From contig CAJNYU010000683.1 in NCBI GenBank assembly GCA_905331475.1, positions 1 through 64,000 on the forward strand: 64,000 nucleotides of DNA, read 5' to 3'. The DNA is from Rotaria socialis. Its lineage: Eukaryota > Rotifera > Eurotatoria > Philodinida > Philodinidae. Below are positions 37,177-49,798 of this stretch, one piece after another. Position numbers and translations under genes: made by a program. Position 1 is the stretch's first letter, and every line of letters starts with the position of its first letter. A model generated the notes under the pieces. It worked only from the letters and a program-made list of their open reading frames with translations, did no database searches and was not told the DNA's origin.

Positions 37177-37677
37177 GGTCGTTAACAAAGAAATGAAACG
37201 AAAATGAAAAATTCGAAATGTAAAGTTTTTTTATCTTTACCATTCACCTTGACAATGCGCATTAAACATTACATAGCAACGGATGAATTAAATGCTTAAC
37301 ATAGATGTCACCTAATCTTTATTGTGTAATCTTTTAACGATTATAAAATTTTGTTGAAAGTATGAAAAATAAAAAAATGTGCTCTATTTTCAAGATAAAT
37401 TTCTAAAAAGAAATTATGAAGATTTTCAGCTTAGTTTACCGGAGAAAAACTTGAATGTTGTTTATCTTTCAGTAATAATAAAATTGTCTAACATGTAAAA
37501 TACTGTATTTGTCATGCAATAAAAAATTTATATTACTCACAATTAAACAATACATCGTCTTTGGTCTGTTTCCTTAATGTCGTTTATCATCTTCGATCTT
37601 TTTTTACTCTTATAAAACGTTTTTTTTTATTTATTCATTAAGAAATTTTATGTGCAATATAATAAAAAAAAAGAAGC

Positions 37678-39806
37678 TTATTTCAAATATTTTTTTCCAA
37701 TTTCATCCGATGCATAATTATTATGATTTTCAAAAGCATTTTCAAACATTCGAATATTTTTTGTTGTTCCATCAATTTCGCAAACAATCCAAAAATTAGC
37801 ATTCGGTCGATTGACAACAGGTATTTGAACAACTTGATAGGGACTATTGGAATTTGTTATAGCACTATTATTAAATGTAACTGTTGCACCTGATTTTGTT
37901 AAATATCCATCACGTGAATATCGATGAACAACATAAAGATATTTTAAGCCGGGCTCAAGACGTATCTTAATTGTTTCAGGTCCATTTCCATTTGTAACAT
38001 CACAATCGAGTGAAACATTTTCTTCGATTTTCGATTCATAATAAACATGTCTTCCATCAGAAATATGTAAATGTGAATCAAGATCACGTGGTATTGTACC
38101 CCATTTAAGAACAATTTCAAGTTGGTCGCTATCTAATTGTCGACAAATAAATTGCGTACTAATTTCAGAACCACGATTTTCATAAACAATCATACGAAAT
38201 ACCGATGGTTTATGTTGAGCATCACTCGCATGAATTTCAACATCGTAACAATTTTTCTGTAATGTTGTTGGCATAATAACTGTTCCAGTAGAATCTGTTG
38301 AACCAGTAAAAACAACTTGATCGTGTAATTTTAATTTAACCGAAGCACCAACAAGAATGTTATTAACTGAATCTCGTAGAACAAATTTTTTCGGCATACA
38401 TATTTCATTTTCTGGTACAACATTAACTAATGTTTGTACAAGTATATTTTCCGAATTTTGATCGAAGATTGTTACACCATATTTACCATAATTCTGAAAG
38501 TTATAGATATCATCCAAAACGGGTTTTATAGCAATGCCATCAATATTTGGATGAACAACAGCCGGAAATGTAACACCACTGGATCCTTGTGGACCTTGAA
38601 TTGCTGTTGGAACCGGAGCTGTTGTTGATGAAGTATAACTATTCGCTGGTAATGGTAATACAGAAGGTGATACAGGATCAATAGCTGGTATATCCGATGC
38701 TGGAGTATCAGCTGATGCTAGTGCTATTTTTGACATATTTGGTGGCAGATCAAGTAATTGATTTTGAACCGTTAATGATGATTTACTAAATGCATCAACT
38801 GGCGGCGGTGGTTTTGGTGTGGCAGCTAGTTTTATTACGAATTGTTCTATTTGTTTAGCCTAATAATAGAGTAACTATCAATATGATTCTATTTCGATCA
38901 ACTAATCGATATAAACCTGAGTGTTAACTGTTGAAACAAGTGAAGTAATTTGTTCTGCTTGTTGTTGAATGGTTTGTAGAAGTTTACGATGTTCTTCCGA
39001 TTCTTGTTTCGCCACACTAAGTGCACTACCTGGTCTCGACTGAGTATGAGCACGACTAAGTAATATTGAGAGAAAAAAAAAGACCGAAGAAAAAAGACGA
39101 AATTTTCTTATCATTGAATCTACCTTCGCAATGTTCTTAATGCTTTTTTAAATTTTAATTGAGTACCTAATGATGGAATTAATTGTTTAATAGTATCATC
39201 ATTAATACCGTCGACGTCATCGATTAACACTGAACCATCAATATCATTTTTTCGGAAATTATCACCATATTGTTGTAATGATATATCTCCTAACCATTTT
39301 GTGACATCATCAACATTCCAATTAGATGGATAATCAAGATCGGAATGTTCTGTGGATGATGGTTTCTGTTCAAATGAAGATATAAGTATAGAATTATCAC
39401 TACTCATTGAAACGGAATCATCATCCGGATAGTGTCTAAATATCAATATGAGATTTTTATCCGATAGTTCCTTTTTTTTTGTCTTACTTACCGAACACAA
39501 TAGAGAGTATGATTTTCATCATCTCGCATTTTTACAGTATCTACATTTAACTGTGTATAACAAGTTTTACAACGAAAACATGTTTTATGCCATATCTATT
39601 ATGAAATGCATAAATATCAGTCCTATTTATTTCATTATTAAAAATAAAGACTTGACTTAGAAGATTCGTTCAGTATTCTCTCTCTATCAAAATTTTTATC
39701 TCTTTATTTTACTACTTACTTTACGAGCGAAATGAACTTTTTCTAATAATCCAAGGGCATTCGAACAAGTAGGACAAAGAGAATTATTGGTTGAGGTTGT
39801 CAACAT
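37678..39806 (-). CDS. LIM-SAM-coiled-coil protein with DUF2135-like C-terminus
   Basis: Five minus-strand exons: 39806-39720, 39595-39492, 39435-39124, 39055-38917 and 38859-37678. Frames close to 607 residues. Residues 11-60 form one LIM zinc module: CPTC, then HKTCFRCKTC across the exon junction, then CVRH. A SAM domain follows at about 95-165 (WNVDDVTKWLGDISLQQYG, LGTQLKFKKALRTL). A short Gln-rich coiled coil precedes a Pro/Ser linker. The last 270 residues are beta-rich. A segment resembling a Cna-like or regulatory domain (VGASVKLKLHDQVVFTGSTD) is followed by a region with W-x6-DLDSHLHI, LDCDVTNGNGPE and GLKYLYVVHRYS, the pattern of bacterial DUF2135/YfaP domains. I know no named protein with this combination. 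A scaffold role is inference. Confidence 0.65.
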
Positions 39807-39927
39807 CTTACATAGGAGATGCGTAATTGAAAAATGTATATTTCTTTCTGCTGATCACTTGTACGTATTTGAATGAGCAACTTGAAGAATCTAGAATTTT
39901 ATGTGTTTTTTTTTCTTTTCTGTATAC

Positions 39928-39958
<31 letters not shown>

Positions 39959-41622
39959 AGAAGAAAAATCGATGCATTGAATTTACTTTTATGACGAAAA
40001 AGAGTAAAAATACAAAGAGTTTTATCATTTTCATTTTTAAATTCAAAAAATTTTGTTTTTATTTATGTAGTATTGATTAGAAAAATAAATCGAGTCCATA
40101 CTATCAAGGTCAATAAAAAAAAAAAGATAAGATTTCAGCAGGAAACCTTTTTTAAATAAATCAAACATTTCCATTGACGACAATAAATTGTAAATAATCC
40201 ATGTTATTTGTACGTCGGTAGTCATATTAGAATGAGTAAACGTATGAAAAGAGAAACATGACGAAGGTGATATAAACAGGTCGTGACTGAAAATAGCAGA
40301 TTTAAATCATTCAGTTAAAGTTATTCTGTCTGTCTATGCGTATTTTTAGATCTTAATTCATATTGATCAACATTTAACAAGGCAATATCTTCGAACTAAA
40401 ATAATAAGAATGAATATTTTCTTGTTAAAAATTAGACTCAACAGTCTTGCACTAAAAAATTTCCATATCGATAGTTTTCCCCAAAAGACTATTAAAAGTT
40501 TATTACCAAAGAATATCTCATTCATCTTTTTTTGAACGGCTTTTATTATAGTAAATGTATAAGCAAAATACGAGTCAATGCAGAAAATAATAATTGATTT
40601 TATCATTTGATGATTGCACTCAAACATCGGCATGTAATCATAGATCTAGAAATATGAAGTTCGATATAATGCTTTATGGACTGAATGAACACTTATCGAG
40701 CATGAGTTTGGTAAAAAATTTAATCTATTGAAGGATACTATTGTAGTCGAGCGCTATTGTTCGTTGGTTCTTCATTCATTTCCATCGATGGCATGATGCA
40801 ATACTCTGAGCTAGCACTCGATGTCTATTCATTTTTTTTCTCACAGTTCTGTCGTCATTCTTCACTCACCCTCGGGTCTTATATGTTGCTCGACGGCATC
40901 ACTCAGTTTATAGAACAAGTTTCTTTTTTTTTCTGTGTCTTGTTTTTTGTCTTTTTGCTTGTTCTATATCATACGAGTTGACGGGTTTATCTATTTTCAC
41001 ATTTTCTTGATTAAACCACATGGAATATTTTCTTTTCATTGCCATAAATGGATCGGTACTGATCGAGTTCGTATATAACACATTTTATAAGTGCTTTCAA
41101 AAACACAAATTTACTTTTTACCAAGCTTGCTATAGTAAATCATGCACGTTAGATCAAATTGTATTTTACTATTTTTAACGATGAAAACATGTCGAATCGA
41201 TACGTTGTATTTGTGGTTCTCTAATTCCAACGCGATTTGTCGATTTAAGCCTCTTTAACACTGTAAATGCGCGAAGATTGATATTCGCAAGTATTTTGAC
41301 TGAGTTTCGTTTTTGCTTTTGAGTAAAATCGAACGACATTTTGCATTTTCCCATCGACAAATGCAACAACAATAGACTCTTTCTGATAATAGCGACCCCT
41401 TGATGATCAGTTGTTCGTAAATTTTTTTATTAATTTTATAGTGTGAACTGTTAAATCTAGTCTTGAACTTTGCATGTGATAAAAATAGATATTTGCGACA
41501 TAAAAATTCTTTCATTGATGCCATTGTTATGATAGAGTAAAGAAAAACACTTGAAGATTTATATCAATAAAATACCATTTACTATTCTATTGATAGACGA
41601 AATATTTGATAAATTACTTAAA
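39807..41622. other. Divergent intergenic region between LIM-SAM and OPT genes
   Basis: The two genes point away from each other, so this 1.8 kb should hold both promoters. It contains an (AG)n tract at about 39931-39958. No other gene or repeat was recognised. Confidence 0.4.
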
Positions 41623-44579
41623 ATGGCAAATACATCAACACCAACATCTAACACGGAAAACGTCGATAACATTTCAATATATGGTCAAGACAATCCAGCA
41701 TTTTTAACGGAAGATGTTAATGTTGATGTAAAACAATTTAATAGTTTTACAAATCATATCAATAATTTACGTGTATCATTTCGTAAAGATAGTATAACAG
41801 TTGACATTGATCAACCATACGATTCTTTAGAACGATTTGACGACAACAGCACGCAACAATCATCATATGAAGAAGTAGCTGCGAATGTTTCAAATAAAGA
41901 TGATTCAACTATGTTGGTTTTAACATTTCGTTCATGGTTTCTTGGATTAACATTTACTTGTCTTCTATCGTTTGTTAATCAATTTTTTGCATATAGAACA
42001 TCACCATTAACTATTGGCGTTCTTGTTGCTCAATTACTTTCGCATCTACTTGGTAAACTCATGGCAAAAGTATTACCGTGTAGAAATTTTAAAATTTTCC
42101 GATGGAATTTTACTCTTAATCCAGGTCCATTTACTGTTAAAGAACATTGTATTATAACAACAATGGCTAGTACTGCATGTGTGAGTTATTTAGAAATAAA
42201 ATTTTGGCAAAAATGAAAACAATGGTTCTATTTTATTGCAATAGGGTACAGCTTATGCTATTGATGTCATTACCATTCAACGGTTATTTTATAAGCGAAC
42301 AATACATACTGGTATTGGAATTCTTTTTGTTATAACGTCACAAATTCTGGGCTATGGAATGGCTGGTATTATGAGAAAATTTCTTGTTTGGCCAGGAGCT
42401 ATGATCTGGCCAACAAATCTTGTTAATTGTGCACTTTTCCGTACTTTACACGACGATAAAGATAACGATAAAGAATCACGTTGGACACTATCGCGTTTGA
42501 GATTTTTCTTCCTAGCATTTCTTTGTCAATTTTTATGGTATTGGTTTCCTGGATACATTTTTCCTGTTCTATCACTTTTCTCGTGGATTTGTATGATTAA
42601 ACCTGAGAATGTTATTCTTTCACAGCTGACTGGTATTAATGGATTAGGCATTGGTTCGATTGAATTGGATTGGAATGCATGGGTATCATTTTTGGGCTCA
42701 CCTATTGTTGTACCATTTTGGTATGCAACAAATATTTTATGACGCACACATATTGAAGTATTTAATCTAGGGCTCAAATTAATATTCTTATTGGTTTTGT
42801 CACTTTAGCATGGATAATAACACCGATAACATATTATAGCAATCTATGGAATTCGAGAGTTTTGCCTATTGTCAGTAATCGAGTATTTACTGCCGATGGA
42901 TATATTTATAATGTTTCGGCTGTACTTAATTCGAAGTTGCGTTTAAATGAAACTGCTTATAAACAATATGGTAATGATTAGATGTTTTCTATACTAGCTA
43001 ATCTCATGAACAGTTCATATTCTATGAGCTCGATTCTCAGAAACTCCAAAATATATGAAAATAATTGTATAGTCTATATTAATTTATATGTGTTATGTTT
43101 AGGTGAAATTCGAATGACACCAATTTTTGCATTTTCCTATGCTATCTCATTTGCTGCAATAGCTGCAGTTATTGTTCATACTGTACTCTATCAAGGTAGG
43201 AAATTGATTTTAAAAGGATAATATTTCATATGAACACTTATATATTATCAAAAATCTAAAGGTAAAACAATCGTAAAACAATTTCGATCATCTTTAAAAG
43301 ACAATATTGGTGATGTACATGCTAAATTAATGTCTCGTTATCCAGAAGCTCCAGAATGGTGGTATGTATTTTAAATTATTTATTCAATATGATTTATTGA
43401 ATATTTAGGTATACTACTTTGTTTATTTTGGCATTTATTTTGGCAGCTATTGTTTGTTATTATGGTGAATTAATGCCATGGCATTATCTTTTTGGTCAGT
43501 TGACATGTTGAACATGTGAGAAATTTTATGGATTCTATTTTAGTTGCTGTTTCTATTGCATTTATTTTTCTCTTACCAACGGGTATTGTTCAAGCTGTAA
43601 CAAATCAATCGATTGGTAGGAGCAAAAGAAGAATTTTCTTTTACTAAGAAAACAATTCTTCGTTTTTTAAGGCCTGAATGTTATCACTGAATTTGTAGCT
43701 GGTATTGTGATACCCGGCGATCCATTAGCAAATGTTACATTCAAAACCTATGGATATATTACTCAATATCAGGCGTTATTACTTATTTCTGATTTAAAAT
43801 TAGGTCATTATATGAAAGTAATATTTCTAGCTAGTCATTGAACTTTTTCATTGAGATGATTTCGTTTAGATTCCTCCACGTGCAATGTTTATTACTCAAT
43901 TGATAGGTACAATTCTTGCAGGCATTGTAAATTTTCTTACAGCTAATTACCTGATGAACAGTATTCCGCATATTTGTACTCGAGAAAATCCACGTTGGAC
44001 ATGTCCAAATGCAAATACATTTTTTAGTGCATCAATTATTTGGGGAGCTATTGGTAAGGAAAATTTAAGTCATTCATTCGAATGAATAAGTCAGAATTAT
44101 ATATTCTTTTAGGTCCAATAAAAATGTTCGGTAAAGGATCGATTTACTCATATCTTCTTTACGGTTTTCTTATCGGCGCTATTCTTCCAATAATAACATG
44201 GAGTCTAACGAAAAAATATCCAAATATAAAATGGCTTAAACATATTCACTTTCCTATTATGTTATCAGCTACAGCTATAATGCCGCCTGCTCCACCGGGC
44301 AATTATCCGTCATGGTTATTAGTTGGTTTTATATTTAATTTTATTCTTGCTCGTTATGCGCATACATGGTGGAAACGATATGCATATGTATTCTCGGCTG
44401 CTATGGATAGTGGTGTTGCCGTTGGTGTTATAATTATCTTTTTTATATTACAAAATAATAAAATAGAATTTCCAACATGGTGGGGAACTGGTGGATACTC
44501 AGGAGATGGATGTCCGCTTTCACATGCAAATTACTATGGAATTATACCAAGAGAACGACCGACAATAGATGTTAATTGA
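41623..44579 (+). CDS. OPT-family oligopeptide transporter
   Basis: Ten exons: 41623-42180, 42245-42720, 42771-42970, 43103-43195, 43262-43361, 43409-43494, 43544-43615, 43672-43817, 43870-44053 and 44113-44579. Phases close to 793 residues, the usual OPT length. The start is the first ATG in frame. Signature motifs are [10 protein letters not shown] near residue 170, [13 protein letters not shown] formed across the 42720/42771 junction, [16 protein letters not shown], and GPIKMFGKG near the end. About 14-16 hydrophobic segments are visible after a polar N-terminus of roughly 100 residues. OPT proteins are proton-coupled importers of small peptides, glutathione or metal chelates at the plasma membrane. 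The family is typical of fungi, plants and bacteria and uncommon in animals. The dense short introns show it is fully adapted to this genome. Confidence 0.9.
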
Positions 44580-45117
44580 ATTTTTTTTTCTTATGTAAAA
44601 ATATTTATTCAAAAATAGAAATATATTGGCAATTATAAAAATGGTAAAATACATTGCATAAAGTAGATTCATTCAACGAAAAAATGCATGTTTGAGGGTG
44701 TGGTGTACCATTTTTTCGTTCATCCACACCCATCATTTAGTTATTAGCAATCAAAAATGTTAAATATCCTGATCAGCAAGATCGTCCTATCGCTTCTTTA
44801 ATAATCCAGACAGCAAAAGTTTTCTCTCAATTTAATTCACTAAATGATTAAATGAGAATGAAATCAATACCACGTCAAGTATCTTTTATTTGCAAACCAC
44901 AATATATAATAAACAATATCATTCAAACAAAAGAAAGAAAACTGCAAAAGAAAAATGTTTTTTTGACTTAACATCGACTCACTAACAACAACAGGAATAA
45001 TACGCATACAATCAGAGTTAATCTCTAAGTTTTAACTTGTATTTTCTCGTTTGACAATATAATGTATAATATATACAAGACGATAATAACAACAAAAAGA
45101 AAAGAAAAGAAATAGAA
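44580..45117. other. Convergent 3' intergenic region
   Basis: The OPT gene and the UPF0489 gene end toward each other here. Apart from the telomere-like pair at about 44694-44738, nothing was recognised. Confidence 0.5.
44694..44738. repeat. Telomere-like inverted pair
   Basis: GAGGGTGTGGTGT and then, after about 20 bases, ATCCACACCCATC. G-rich precedes C-rich on the plus strand, as at 1385 and 12479. Confidence 0.5.
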
Positions 45118-48100
45118 CTAATCTAATATAGGAGATGCTTCAGAAAGTGACGATGGCGACATTGCTTTTGTTAATTCACCTGGTGATGAATTACCTTTTG
45201 TCGGCGATGGGATAGATAGTGAAGATAAATGTCTACTATGTGTGCTTATAGATGGCGAAAGCGCAGCATTATTATCATTGTGTAATGATATATGTTTACC
45301 AGAACTCGTAGTTTCATTTGTGAGAGATTTTTCATTTTTAAGGAGTGGCCGATTGGTTCTACCATTTGTTGATAAACCACTATTTTCATCATCGGATATA
45401 ACCAACGACTTTCTATCCTTAATAACATCTTCATCGAATTCATCATCATTATCATCATTCGTTAATAAACTTTTCCCTACAGTTTCATCGATTTTATATA
45501 GTTTTCGAAGTTTTTTTTCAACATATCTTTGAATTAAATCAGCTTGATCCGATGAACAATAACCATCATCAACGCATCTAAATGTATACAAGACAAAAAA
45601 AATGAACACACACTCATCCAGTAGACTTCCATCACTGTAAATACTGCATAAAAAGTTCTCAGCAATTTCACTACGACATTTAATAGTGCATATATGTATG
45701 GTGAAATTCTTATTCAGTTACAGAAGACTTTCTCGCTTTGCTAGTCGATACTCCTTAGCAATGAATAAAATGAATTCCGTTTTAAATTCAAGAATAATTT
45801 CAGTTAATTAATTTTTGTAGCCTGACTGTTTTTTTTTGCAAAGCATAGTTTTTATATTTTTTTCAAAGAATATTGGTATATCGAAATGGCAATGATATAT
45901 TGATGCTTTCATTTAATCTGATCATTATAATTGAAAACTTCTGGTATTCACTCTAGAAGATTTTGATATTATACAATCATAATTTACCTTGAAATAGTAA
46001 TGAGAATAGGGTTTTTTTTAATTGATTGTAAAACTTTTGCCATAGCTTCATGTAAATAAATAACCATTTCTTCTGATGAAACATGTAATGGCGGTCTTGT
46101 ATCTGACAGATGCATGCCATAACTATGAATTAGTTTCCAATCTAATTTTTTTAAACGTATAATTGAGATCAATGCTGATAAATATGGATTACTAAAAATA
46201 GAATAAATGAACTCATTGTCGTTTACATTTTAACTGAAAAACAAAACAATTTACTCAATAAGTATTGGCTGATCGAGCTTTGGTTCAGTTAAATATTCAT
46301 CCATACACGTACGAATCTGTTCTAATGCACTTTCACGTGCTGTTATATATCGTTGAATTTCAGTATCCGTACGATCTTGTACAATACGTGTATAAACATA
46401 ACGAAGAATTTCATATTCATTTTCATCTAATTGTTTACGAATATAATCGTCGGTGGAAAAAAATGATAAATTAATATCCATGATAAATTGTCTTGTTTCA
46501 AGTAATTGATCAATAAGTGTTGCATCAAGTGGATATACTCGTTGTACCGTTGAACTATCTTCATGGTTATTGTCATTGGATAATTTTGGTTTTTTTCGAT
46601 TATCAGCATCAAGACTTTCACTGCCACTTTCATTATCGTAAATTGATGGATGAGATTTTTCTATGATTGTTGAATAGTTTTTTGCTAGGCCAGTTGTAGA
46701 TACGTATACATCAACTGTATGCATATTTGAAAGTTTATCCATTGATGCATAAACACAATTGGAAGTAAAATATGGGTTCGTTGAAGTCACTCTGAAAATT
46801 ACGAAGGTTTATATTCAAGACGATTTTCTATACTATATTGATAGCAAAGTTTCAACTAACAATGTGCAAACACCTCTGTAAATATTAATCAAGTGAATTA
46901 ATATCTTGTTTACAAATAAAATCAGCGTCGAAAGAATAATATCTCGCCGATCTACTAACTAATAAATAAGGGTGTTTTTTCTATCTGATAAGTTGTGCCA
47001 GTTCAATACTATTGCTATCATTTCATCTGGTGAAATTTAAGTACAATGCATGTGGTTAATACGTTTTAGTTATCTATAAAGAATATAATGTGCATCGAGG
47101 TGGAGATAGTAGTGCCGATGAGAAAATCAATCTTAGGCAGGCGTTTCCACTAGTAGCAATCAGCTGTTATTGATTATTGTAGCGATCGTTTAACTTGAAT
47201 GTGTTGCTTGGTAAAAATACAAATAAAAGTTGTTTTTTCAAGCATAGTTTACGATGAGCGAGGGGATTTTTCCTAGCTCAATTTTTTTACGTTATAGCTT
47301 TCTCCCTGAAAATTTTCTTTGCGACTTTGTGGACGATTTTTATTTATTTGTGGACTGAATAAAACATGCTGAAGGCAATCATCCAAATCAGATGCTGCAA
47401 AGAAATCACGACGCAGCTTAAAAAATAAAGCGTTGGCATCCGAAGAAAAAATTACTCCGTAGTTTAAATGATAGTGTATTTACACACTAAGAAAAAGCAG
47501 TACAATAATATCGTTTTGATTGAACAAGAAAGCCTTACAAATTTTAACTGATAATATATTTTTCTCTGTTCGCTAAACAAAACCAAACGAAAACTATGTT
47601 TTCAAGTGGTTAAACTCACTGCCATTCATAAATATTACGATGTCACCTATCACTACAATTAGCATAAACCTTCTTTCATGCAAGACATGAAGATCACGTT
47701 CGTAGTTACTCTTACCGGTTGAATTCTATTCAGAAACGCGTTAAATTATTTTTTTCTAGATGGATATTCGCAATCATAAAGCAGTTTCTCTGGATTTCTT
47801 CTAATTATTACAATAAATAAATAGACATACTTTAATACTCCAGTTTGTTGACATTTGCCAACTTGCAATGGATATTTTCCATCTTGAAATTGATGAGCCC
47901 AAGGTGGTTTAAACCAAAATATTTTTGTTATATAACCTCGATAAACAGCTGGAAGTATCCATGATTGATTCGTAATCGAACTAGAGAAGTCAAAAGGGTA
48001 TTCGTTGAACATCTCTGTGTTAAAAGAAATGTCTTTATTTTGACATACTCTACAAGATGATTTAGTGTTCCGATTTCATCAGCTTTCACGTCTTTTGGTG

Positions 48101-48299
48101 CTAGTAAATCTGCATAACTATCAAATCTAACTAATGCAACATCTTCTCCTGATCTTAAATTTACCCCAATATCACGAATTAATATTGGAAGAACCTACAA
48201 TAGAAATAACCGATCATCAAATTGTGAACATTCATTTAATCTTACTTCATTATTATGTTCAACAATTTCAATTTTTAGCTTCTCCTTAATCGCGACCAT
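45118..48299 (-). CDS. UPF0489 / C5orf22-like protein with altered metal-site residues
   Basis: Six minus-strand exons: 48299-48246, 48194-48054, 48012-47831, 46791-46255, 46191-45988 and 45577-45118. Frames close to 525 residues; the human protein is about 440. Family landmarks are EVLPILIRDIG, SITNQSWILPAVYRGY, IFWFKPPWAHQF with VGK, VTSTNPYF after the 1-kb intron, INLSFFS, and DDGYCSSDQADLIQ near the end. UPF0489 proteins have a ureohydrolase-like fold. The family's HFDSHPDL motif reads RFDSYADL here (residues 41-48), and the DIDLDFF motif reads DINLSFF, so several presumed metal ligands are changed. The C-terminal 130 residues are an acidic, Ser-rich extension. The intron 48053-48013 is only 41 bases and its acceptor (ACAGAG) is the least certain junction. 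Confidence 0.75.
46792..47830. other. 1-kb intron of the UPF0489-like gene
   Basis: Bounded by donor GTATGT and acceptor TTTTCAG. It is much longer than the gene's other introns. No coding sequence or repeat was recognised inside. Confidence 0.4.
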
Positions 48300-48325
48300 T
48301 GCATGTCTTAATAATCAACTATCAT

Positions 48326-48341
48326 CTAGAAGTAGACAAGA
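48326..48341 (-). promoter_or_regulatory. Candidate trans-splice acceptor upstream of the UPF0489-like gene
   Basis: The minus strand reads TTGTCTACTTCTAG ending at 48326, a pyrimidine-rich acceptor 26 bases before the ATG at 48299. An AATAAA lies 5' of it at 48368-48363, about 60 bases after the YPEL5 stop. This is the order expected for poly(A) signal then spliced-leader acceptor between operon genes. Confidence 0.4.
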
Positions 48342-48426
48342 AAACGATAAATTCCTATAGAGTTTATTTCGTTATTTTGAAAAGAAAACAAAGAAAAGAA
48401 GATAAAGTCTTAACGAGTTCTTTCAT

Positions 48427-48830
48427 CTAAAATCCAACAGTTTCGTTAATCAATGCACGTTCAAGAATGACTCGTCCTTCTTTATAACGTTGTGAATCTT
48501 CAGTAGCGAATTCATACATCCAACCTAGTTTAGTATCACATTTTTTACAGCTGATATCACGAACGAAATGTCGACCAGTTAACATCATCTATTCAAACGA
48601 AAATAAGTATCTTTTCAAGATCATATAGAGAAACAGAGCTATTGAATTTTTACTCGTTCTTGTACAAGACTTTGTTTTGTATTAACAATTCGGCTAAATA
48701 GAAAAGCTCGGCCAGTTGAACCTGTGAATCTTGTTGAAACTAATTCGTTACGATTTGTTAATGGTGTATCACAATGAGCACATGAAAATATACGTTGCCC
48801 ACCTAGATGTTCAAGAAAAATACGTCCCAT
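48427..48830 (-). CDS. YPEL5: Yippee-like 5 protein
   Basis: Two minus-strand exons, 48830-48654 and 48588-48427, give 112 residues (human YPEL5 is 121). The match is nearly full length: [42 protein letters not shown], and [20 protein letters not shown]. The two zinc-binding pairs are C17-x2-C20 and C73-x2-C76. YPEL5 is a small Yippee-fold protein associated with the GID/CTLH ubiquitin ligase, the centrosome and the spindle. The C-terminus is shorter than in vertebrates. Its ATG lies two bases after the stop of the upstream Lines-like gene, leaving no room for a conventional promoter or 5' UTR. Confidence 0.93.
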
Positions 48831-48850
48831 ATCTAGAATAGATTAAATGC
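48831..48850 (-). promoter_or_regulatory. Splice acceptor overlapping the Lines-like stop codon
   Basis: The minus strand reads GCATTTAATCTATTCTAG then AT then the YPEL5 ATG. The TAG at 48835-48833 is both the Lines-like stop and the AG of a good 3' splice site (TTTAAT branch-like word, pyrimidines, TTCTAG). This supports spliced-leader trans-splicing of YPEL5, or a long 5' UTR intron containing the Lines-like gene. Confidence 0.5.
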
Positions 48851-49798
48851 ATTCAATAATGGTTTTATATTATAAGGAAATAATGATTTTTCATATGCAT
48901 TTTTTAGTTGATCATGAAATCGCTTCATGGTTATGATTAATCGATGATACAGAGTATCTTCTGTTTGAGATTTTAATTCGTCACGATTGGAAGATACGTA
49001 TTTAATTAAGCGAAGAAAAAATATTAAAAATTTTTCACCCGTTTCTGGTGTCAATAACCAATTCATCATTGTATCAGTATCATAATCAATATAGTTTAAT
49101 AAGTCAATAAATATATTTGACATGTTGAATAAACAATGAAGATTTTTATTCAGATTTATTTGAAATAAAATATAACATAAATCAATAATTTCATCATCGT
49201 CAAAATCATTTGATTTTAAATATTCCACTAATGTTTTATTATATATTCGATTTATTGATAATTGAAGATTTGAATCTGAATGAACTAAAACAATTTTTTC
49301 TAGAATAATTATTATTGATGGATCCAATTGATGATAGTTTTCAAGAAGATTTTCTGATGATGGAAAGATTTTATTTAGGAAATTTTCATCGATATCATTT
49401 ATAATTAACCGTAATAGACGAACATATTTATATTTAAGATAAGCATCTAATACAGTCGATAATCCACATTTTAAATGTCGTTGAAACGATAAATCAAGAA
49501 GTTTGTCTGGATAGAGAAAAACGCATTGTTTAAGAATTAGAAGTAATCCTCTATTCATTCGATGATTTTCATTCAATAGATGCTTAATAAACTCATAGAG
49601 ACCACGATTCGAACATATTGGATGAGAATTCATTCGTATGGTTTTAAGATATCTGCCGAACGCCATTAGCCAACTAATATCATCGCTTTGATTTTGACGT
49701 TTTGATTCGATTAAAGATAAATCATTTGAAGAAATGTAAAGTTCATAAAGCATATTTTCGCGATCAAATTCTAAACGACGTAATGATGGTTCGTTCAT
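48833..49798 (-). CDS. Lines homolog-like protein
   Basis: Single-exon 321-residue helical protein. The C-terminal region has [18 protein letters not shown] followed by LRLIKYV, resembling the conserved C-terminal motif of Lines (LINS) proteins. The rest is Leu/Ile-rich helical repeat-like sequence with no membrane segment or signal peptide. Animal LINS proteins are longer, so this may be a divergent or shortened member. It is first in a same-strand series with YPEL5 (2-base gap) and the UPF0489-like gene (127-base gap). The absence of a poly(A) signal before YPEL5 suggests co-transcription. Family assignment rests mainly on the C-terminal motif. Confidence 0.55.
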   Translation of the reverse strand: MNEPSLRRLEFDRENMLYELYISSNDLSLIESKRQNQSDDISWLMAFGRYLKTIRMNSHPICSNRGLYEFIKHLLNENHRMNRGLLLILKQCVFLYPDKLLDLSFQRHLKCGLSTVLDAYLKYKYVRLLRLIINDIDENFLNKIFPSSENLLENYHQLDPSIIIILEKIVLVHSDSNLQLSINRIYNKTLVEYLKSNDFDDDEIIDLCYILFQINLNKNLHCLFNMSNIFIDLLNYIDYDTDTMMNWLLTPETGEKFLIFFLRLIKYVSSNRDELKSQTEDTLYHRLIITMKRFHDQLKNAYEKSLFPYNIKPLLNAFNLF

